A DNA stretch of 64,000 bases from an alpha proteobacterium AAP38 (GTDB lineage: Bacteria; Pseudomonadota; Alphaproteobacteria; Azospirillales; Azospirillaceae), in contig LJHR01000009.1 in NCBI GenBank assembly GCA_001296005.1, forward strand, positions 434,001 to 498,000. The letters are read 5' to 3'. Positions 59,603 through 64,000 of this stretch are shown here, piece after piece. Under the pieces are notes generated by a model that did not search any database, was not told the origin of the DNA, and worked only from the letters and a program-made list of their open reading frames with translations. Position 1 is the first letter of the stretch. The number at the start of each line of letters is the position of its first letter. The position numbers and the translations under genes are program-made.

Positions 59603-60076
59603 TCCGGTCAAGACCAGCATTTCCTGTCACTCGCCGCCGATCTGTCCCGCCAGGGCATGGAAGGCGGGCAGGGCGGGCCTTTCGGGTCGGTGGTGGTGAT
59701 GGACGGCAAGGTGGTCGGGCGTGGCTGTAATCAGGTCACCTCCACCAACGACCCCACCGCCCATGCCGAAGTGGTGGCCATCCGCGATGCCTGCCGCACC
59801 CTTGGCCGGTTCGACCTGCGCGGGGCCGTGCTTTATGCCAGTTGCGAGCCGTGCCCCATGTGCCTGGCCTCTGCCCTGTGGGCGCGGGTGGACCGTATCG
59901 TTTATGCCAATGACCGGTTCCAGGCGGCGGCGATCGGCTTTGACGACGCCCTGATCTATGAACAGGTGGCGGCGGCCCCGGACCAGCGTATCATCGCTTG
60001 CGACCACCGGCCCAATGACGATGCCCTGTCGGTCTTCAACGACTGGGCGGAGAAGGCCGATCGCGTGCCCTACTGA
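59600..60076 (+). CDS. Nucleobase/nucleoside deaminase (CDA fold, guanine-deaminase-like)
   Basis: A 158-residue zinc-dependent deaminase. Zinc ligands and catalytic Glu are in TAHAEVVAIRDAC near residue 53 (H-A-E) and ASCEPCPMCLASALWARVDR near 82 (P-C-x2-C). The pattern GGPFGSVVVMDGKVVGRGCN near 25 and the tail with DDALSVFNDWAEK place it near guanine-deaminase/TadA-like small enzymes rather than cytidine deaminases. It probably converts guanine or a related base. ATG 59600 is the family-like start, yet it sits at the end of a 26-bp hairpin. An in-frame ATG at 59507 would start within repeat copy IV. Confidence 0.92.
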   Translation: MSGQDQHFLSLAADLSRQGMEGGQGGPFGSVVVMDGKVVGRGCNQVTSTNDPTAHAEVVAIRDACRTLGRFDLRGAVLYASCEPCPMCLASALWARVDRIVYANDRFQAAAIGFDDALIYEQVAAAPDQRIIACDHRPNDDALSVFNDWAEKADRVPY

Positions 60077-60087
60077 CGCCGGAGGTG

Positions 60088-60720
60088 ATGGTGACGCTGT
60101 GTGCGAGCGACCTGCTGGTCCTGGTCGATATCCAGAATGATTTCTGCCCCGGCGGGGCGCTGGCCGTGGCCGATGGCGATGCGGTGGTGCCGCTGGCCAA
60201 TGAACTGGCCCGGCGGTTCCATGCGGCAGGGGGCGGTGTCGTCCTGACCCAGGACTGGCATCCGCCCGGCCATTCCAGCTTTGCCAACAGCCATCCGGGG
60301 GCAAAGCCCTTCGACGCCATACAACTGGACTATGGGGAGCAGACCCTGTGGCCGGCCCATTGCGTGCAGGGTACGCAGGGGGCGGAATTCCATGCAGGCC
60401 TGGATGTGCCCATGGCGTCGCTGGTGGTGCGCAAGGGCTTCCGCCCTGGTATCGACAGCTATTCCGCGTTTTTCGAGAATGACCGTCGGACACCGACGGG
60501 TCTGGCCGGCTATTGCCGGGAACGGGGCTTCGCGCGCCTGTTCTTCGCCGGGCTGGCCACCGATTTCTGTGTCGCCTATTCGGCGGAGGATGCGGCGCGC
60601 TGCGGCTTTGCGTCCGTCCTGCTGACGGGTTCCAGCCGGGCCATCGACCTGCACGGATCGTTGGAGGCCGCGATGGCGCGGCTGTCGGCGGCGGGGGTCA
60701 CGGTGGTGGAAACGGTCTGA
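60088..60720 (+). CDS. pncA: Nicotinamidase
   Basis: A 210-residue isochorismatase-fold hydrolase converting nicotinamide to nicotinate in NAD salvage. It has the catalytic Asp in LVLVDIQNDFCPGGALAV near residue 14, metal ligands in TQDWHPPGHSSFANSHPG near 53 (D-x-H and a later His), the conserved Lys in VVRKGFRPGIDSYSAF near 115, and the nucleophile Cys in FAGLATDFCVAYSAEDA near 158. GGAGG lies just before; GTG 60085, ATG 60088 and GTG 60091 are all in frame, and the spacing favours 60088 or 60091. It follows the deaminase by 11 nt, so the two may form a nucleobase-salvage operon. Confidence 0.96.
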   Translation: MVTLCASDLLVLVDIQNDFCPGGALAVADGDAVVPLANELARRFHAAGGGVVLTQDWHPPGHSSFANSHPGAKPFDAIQLDYGEQTLWPAHCVQGTQGAEFHAGLDVPMASLVVRKGFRPGIDSYSAFFENDRRTPTGLAGYCRERGFARLFFAGLATDFCVAYSAEDAARCGFASVLLTGSSRAIDLHGSLEAAMARLSAAGVTVVETV

Positions 60721-60822
60721 TCGGCATGGGGCGGGGGGCAGGCGCATGAAAGCGTCACTTTTCTTCCTGCCCCGAACGGATTATCCCGCCTTGGTCATGG
60801 TTCCGCACCGGCTGGAGGTTGC

Positions 60823-61545
60823 GTGCAGCTTTCCGTTCTGATCCCGGTCCTGGATGAACAGGACAATATCCTGCCGCTGCTGGAAGAGATTTACGCGGCC
60901 CTGGCCGCCTGTCCGGCGTTTGAGGTGCTGGTGATTGATGACGGGTCGGGCGATGCCACGGCAACGCGCGTGGAAAAGGCCCTCGCCGAATATCCGACCC
61001 TGCGCCTGATCCGCCATGAACGCCGCGCCGGCAAAAGTGCGGCCCTGGTCACCGGTGCCCGCGCGGCGCAGGGGGCGTGGTTGGCCTTCATCGATGGCGA
61101 CCGGCAGAATGATCCCGCCGACATCCCGCCCATGTTGCGCAAGGTGGAAGGGGATGAGGATCTGGTCCTGGTCAATGGCGTGCGCCGCCGCCGGCAGGAT
61201 ACGCTGTCCAAGCGTCTCGCATCACGCGCCGCCAACGCCATCCGTCAGGCCATCCTGCATGATGATTGCCCGGATACAGGCTGCGGGCTGAAACTGATCC
61301 GCCGCGATCTGTTCCTGGACCTACCGGCCATCGACTGTCTGCACCGGTTCATTCCGGCCCTGGTGAAGGGGCGGGGGCTGACCCATGCCAACCTGTCCGT
61401 GAATGACCGGCCGCGCGTGGCCGGCACCTCCAAATACACCAATTTGCACCGGGCCGCCGTGGGGCTTTGGGACCTGTTCGGCATCCTGTGGCTGATCCGG
61501 CGGCAGAAACGGCCCGGTGGGGCGATAGAGGTGAAGGCACCATGA
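60823..61545 (+). CDS. Polyprenyl-phosphate sugar synthase-type glycosyltransferase (GT2)
   Basis: A 240-residue family 2 glycosyltransferase like DPM1/ArnC: QLSVLIPVLDEQDNILPLLE at the start, VLVIDDGSGDATATRVEKA near residue 34, the catalytic D-x-D-like AFIDGDRQNDPADIP near 88, and DTGCGLKLIRRDLFLDLPAI near 150. It lacks C-terminal membrane helices. It should load a sugar onto a polyprenyl-phosphate carrier on the cytoplasmic face. The start is GTG 60823 with GGAGG 4 nt upstream. It overlaps the next gene by 4 nt (ATGA) and forms an operon with the LAB_N and ArnT-like genes. Confidence 0.93.
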   Translation: MQLSVLIPVLDEQDNILPLLEEIYAALAACPAFEVLVIDDGSGDATATRVEKALAEYPTLRLIRHERRAGKSAALVTGARAAQGAWLAFIDGDRQNDPADIPPMLRKVEGDEDLVLVNGVRRRRQDTLSKRLASRAANAIRQAILHDDCPDTGCGLKLIRRDLFLDLPAIDCLHRFIPALVKGRGLTHANLSVNDRPRVAGTSKYTNLHRAAVGLWDLFGILWLIRRQKRPGGAIEVKAP

Positions 61546-61856
61546 TCTGGACCCAGTTGAGCCAATGGTGGCACGCCGCCGTGGACGGTCAGGAATGGCT
61601 GGTCCTGTTTGGCATGTCGGCCCAGGCCATGTTCATGATGCGTTTTGTCGTGCAGTGGATCAGTTCGGAACGCGCAGGCCGCAGCGTGATGCCCGTCGCC
61701 TTCTGGTGGTTCAGCCTGGGCGGTGGCCTGCTGCTGACCATCTATGGCTTTCTGAAACATGAGCTGGTGATCATCGCGGGGCAGTTGCCGGCCCTGATCA
61801 TCTATTCCCGCAACCTGCACCTGATCCGCCGCGAACGGCGGGGGGCGGGGGCATGA
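61542..61856 (+). CDS. LAB_N (lipid A biosynthesis N-terminal) small membrane protein
   Basis: A 104-residue protein with three hydrophobic helices: GMSAQAMFMMRFVVQWISSE near residue 24, SVMPVAFWWFSLGGGLLLTI near 48, and a third to about 90, ending YSRNLHLIRRERR. This is the LAB_N domain named after the N-terminus of some lipid-A-disaccharide synthases. Stand-alone copies accompany GT2 and ArnT-like genes, and a role in flipping or presenting the sugar carrier has been suggested. It overlaps both neighbours by ATGA junctions. Confidence 0.94.
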   Translation: MIWTQLSQWWHAAVDGQEWLVLFGMSAQAMFMMRFVVQWISSERAGRSVMPVAFWWFSLGGGLLLTIYGFLKHELVIIAGQLPALIIYSRNLHLIRRERRGAGA

Positions 61857-63520
61857 ACCCGGATCGGGCGCCTGACCAGGGGATGGGCGGCAAGGTCTGG
61901 CTGTTCCTGGCCCTGCTGGCCTTTGCCGCCTTCATCCAGGGGTTCGCCACCATCCCGCCCTTCGACCGGGATGAAAGCCGTTATGTCCAGGCCAGCCATC
62001 AGATGCTGGAAACCGGCGATTTCATCGATATCCGGTTCCAGGATGAGGCAAGGCACAAGAAGCCTGTGGGCATCTACTGGATGCAGGCGGCGACCGTCCA
62101 TCTGCTGACCGGCGGGGATGATACGGGGCCGGTCTGGATGTACCGGCTGCCGTCGCTGATCGGGGCCATCGCCGCCGTCCTGCTGACGGCATGGGCCGGA
62201 CTGGCGCTGTTCGGGCCGGGGGCGGGGACCATCGCCGCCATGATGATGGCCACCTGCGTCATCCTGGGCGTGGAAGCGCGCATGGCCAAGACGGACGCGG
62301 TACAGTTGGCCTGCATCCTGGGCTGCTTCGGCGTGCTGGCGCGGGCCTATCTGCGGCCCGACCGGGCCTTGCCCCTGTCGACGGCTCTGCTGTTCTGGGT
62401 GGCGCTGGGGATCGGGGTGCTGGTCAAGGGTGTGATCCTGATGGTGGTGGGTACTGCCATCCTGGCGCTGTGGCTGATCGACCGGGAGGTGTGGTGGCTG
62501 CGCCGGCTGCGTCCGACCCTGGGACTGCCGCTGTTCCTGGCCATCATCCTGCCTTGGCTGATCGCCATCACCATCGCCACCAAGGGCGCGTTCTTCGGTA
62601 CCGCCGTGGGGCATGAATTTCTGGGCAAGGCGGCCACGGGACAGGAAAACCATGCCGGCCCGCCGGGATATTTCCTGGCGACCTTTTGGCTCAGCTTCTG
62701 GCCCTGGGCGCCGGTGGTCTTTCTGTCGCTGCCGCTGATCTGGGCGCGGCGGCATGAGGCTTCGGTGCGCTTCTGTCTGGCGTGGATCATCCCGACCTGG
62801 GTGATCCATGAGGCGGTGGTGACAAAGCTGCCGCATTACACCCTGCCGGTGCTGCCGGCGCTGGCCTTGCTGGCGGCGGCCATGGTGATCAATAACCGCC
62901 GCCCGGTCTTATCCCGTGGCTGGGTCTGGGCGGCCACGGCAATGACGGTCATCGTTTCCGTCGCCTTTGCCGGGGCCATCATCGGCTTTCCGGTGCAGTT
63001 GATGGGGCAGGTGCAGGCGGGGTCTGTGCTGGCGGCTCTGGCCATCCTGGCCGTCGCCGGGCTGGTGGTGTGGCTGATCCGGTCGGCCCGTGGCGATGCG
63101 GCGGCCTATGTCGTGCTGGGCACTGTTTTCGCCTATATCGGCATCTTTGCCATGGCGCTGCCCAACCTGACGCCGATGTGGCTCAGCCCGCAGGTGAAGC
63201 AGGTTTTCGACGAGAACAAGCCGTGCCCCGGCAGCATCCTTGCCGCCGGTGGCTATAATGAGCCGTCGATGGTCTTCCTGGTCGGCACGCAAACGCGGCT
63301 AGGTGGCGGGGAACGGGTGGCGGCCCACCTGCTGTCCGACCCGGCTTGCGCCATCGGCATGGTCACCACGGGGCGGGAGGAGGAGGCGTTCCATGCCGCC
63401 CTGCGCGCCGCCGGGCGTGAGCCCCTTCTGGTCAGCGAGCTTTCGGGCTTCAACTATTCGCGTGGCAAGAAGGCCGTCCTGCATTTCTACACGCTGTCAA
63501 ACCGGGTTATTGCTCCATAA
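61853..63520 (+). CDS. ArnT-like lipid-linked glycosyltransferase (GT83/PMT family)
   Basis: A 555-residue GT-C enzyme with about 12 membrane helices. The first periplasmic loop has the D-x-D/E-x-R catalytic motif in PPFDRDESRYVQASHQMLET near residue 36 and GDFIDIRFQDEARHKKPVGI near 57, matching ArnT/PMT enzymes. PGYFLATFWLSFWPWAPVVF near 275 and a C-terminal soluble segment (about 440-555) follow. It would move a sugar from undecaprenyl phosphate to lipid A or another acceptor on the periplasmic face. It is the last gene of the three-gene operon; the sugar is unknown. Confidence 0.93.
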   Translation: MNPDRAPDQGMGGKVWLFLALLAFAAFIQGFATIPPFDRDESRYVQASHQMLETGDFIDIRFQDEARHKKPVGIYWMQAATVHLLTGGDDTGPVWMYRLPSLIGAIAAVLLTAWAGLALFGPGAGTIAAMMMATCVILGVEARMAKTDAVQLACILGCFGVLARAYLRPDRALPLSTALLFWVALGIGVLVKGVILMVVGTAILALWLIDREVWWLRRLRPTLGLPLFLAIILPWLIAITIATKGAFFGTAVGHEFLGKAATGQENHAGPPGYFLATFWLSFWPWAPVVFLSLPLIWARRHEASVRFCLAWIIPTWVIHEAVVTKLPHYTLPVLPALALLAAAMVINNRRPVLSRGWVWAATAMTVIVSVAFAGAIIGFPVQLMGQVQAGSVLAALAILAVAGLVVWLIRSARGDAAAYVVLGTVFAYIGIFAMALPNLTPMWLSPQVKQVFDENKPCPGSILAAGGYNEPSMVFLVGTQTRLGGGERVAAHLLSDPACAIGMVTTGREEEAFHAALRAAGREPLLVSELSGFNYSRGKKAVLHFYTLSNRVIAP

Positions 63521-63598
63521 GCCATTGCCACGGGCTTTGCCCTGCCGCCTGCCTGCTGCTATCAAGGCGGCAACGCATTCTTGTGATGGAGGTTTTTT

Positions 63599-64000
63599 AT
63601 GGCGGGTCGTATCGATGCGCGTCTGGCCGAACTGAATATCGAGCTGCCGAAGGCCGCCGTGCCGCTGGCCGCCTATGTGCCGGCCGTGCGCACCGGCAAC
63701 CAGCTGTTCATCTCCGGCCAGGTGCCGATGTGGAATGGCGAACTGCGCCATGTCGGCAAGCTGGGCGCCGGCTACAGCATTGAAGAAGGGCGCGAGGCGG
63801 CCCGCACCTGCGCCCTTAACATCATCGCCCAGGCCAAGCTGGCGCTTGATGGTGATCTGGACCGGATCGTGCGGGTGGTGAAGCTGGTGGGCTTCGTCAA
63901 TTCCACGGGCGATTTCAATGACCAGCCGAAGGTGATCAACGGCGCGTCCGAACTGTTCGGGGAGATTTTCGGCGATGCCGGCAAGCATGCCCGCTCCGCC
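63599..64000 (+). CDS. RidA family protein (cut by window edge)
   Basis: The first 134 residues of a RidA/YjgF-type protein, which normally hydrolyses reactive enamines and imines. Visible are RIDARLAELNIELPKAAVPL, TGNQLFISGQVPMWNGELRH near residue 35, EEGREAARTCALNIIAQAKL near 60, and VVKLVGFVNSTGDFNDQPKV near 98. GGAGG sits 7 nt before the ATG at 63599. The remaining about 20 residues, including the expected conserved Arg near ARSAVG, fall just past the window. It belongs to the longer RidA subgroup of about 150 residues. Confidence 0.93.
   Translation, partial: MAGRIDARLAELNIELPKAAVPLAAYVPAVRTGNQLFISGQVPMWNGELRHVGKLGAGYSIEEGREAARTCALNIIAQAKLALDGDLDRIVRVVKLVGFVNSTGDFNDQPKVINGASELFGEIFGDAGKHARSA

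Overview
This window is chromosomal DNA from a high-GC alphaproteobacterium. The gene content (short-form HisG, GcvA-type LysR next to a DUF1127-like small gene, RNase E ending in a GWW tail, lpd-lipA-RatA order, DUF3309, LiuR-type MerR beside beta-oxidation genes) fits Rhodospirillales/Azospirillales such as the Azospirillaceae. That assignment is inferred from gene families, not from a database search. There is no rRNA, CRISPR array, insertion sequence, prophage or plasmid hallmark. One tRNA (Ser-GCT) is present. Most of the window is core metabolism and cell-envelope genes in short operons.

Layout. 1-5 kb: end of a his operon (hisG, start of hisD), an Lrp regulator divergent from an SMP-30 lactonase, gatB, and a YfeH-type symporter. 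5-12 kb: a secreted protein, tRNA-Ser, a membrane LytTR regulator, a secreted protein of unclear role, a GFA enzyme, an alpha/beta hydrolase, and an MFS transporter divergent from a TetR regulator. 11.6-18 kb: a universal stress protein, a phosphotransferase/ATPase fusion, and a divergent PEP-carboxylase-like protein. 18-28 kb: LysR, mutL, a pentapeptide-repeat protein, DUF817, pgi, a pair of membrane coiled-coil proteins, and an SDR. 28.7-36 kb: rne with a long GC-rich leader, divergent from an N-acetylmuramoyl-L-alanine amidase and PBP1A. 36-45 kb: an unknown protein, a soluble chemoreceptor, lpd-lipA-RatA, a DUF2975/XRE pair, and purU. 44.8-51 kb: MerR, thiolase, FadN-type bifunctional enzyme and acyl-CoA dehydrogenase, making a beta-oxidation block. 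51-58 kb: two small membrane or secreted proteins, HxlR divergent from a GST and an NTF2-like protein, then an ATP-grasp / alpha-E / Bpt operon. 58-64 kb: rnk, DUF3309, a nucleobase deaminase, pncA, a lipid-sugar module (GT2, LAB_N, ArnT-like) and the start of a RidA protein.

The most unusual signal is non-coding. A family of about 100-nt elements occurs four times (11574-11673, 21921-22016, 58987-59085, 59425-59522). Each copy is a chain of four hairpins in the same order, joined by a conserved CTCAA/CGCCGG lead and a CTTG-CTTACG-like linker. The stems differ between copies but stay paired, and the loops are similar (ATCC, ATGG, GGTC/AGTC). Three of the four follow a gene end in sense orientation. 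Just after the fourth copy, a 26-bp RNA hairpin (59547-59602) encloses the Shine-Dalgarno and start codon of the deaminase; every imperfection in it is a G-U wobble.

Two protein-level points also stand out: the PEPC-family protein has altered active-site motifs, and the leucyl-transferase Bpt sits in an operon with a circularly permuted ATP-grasp ligase and an alpha-E protein.
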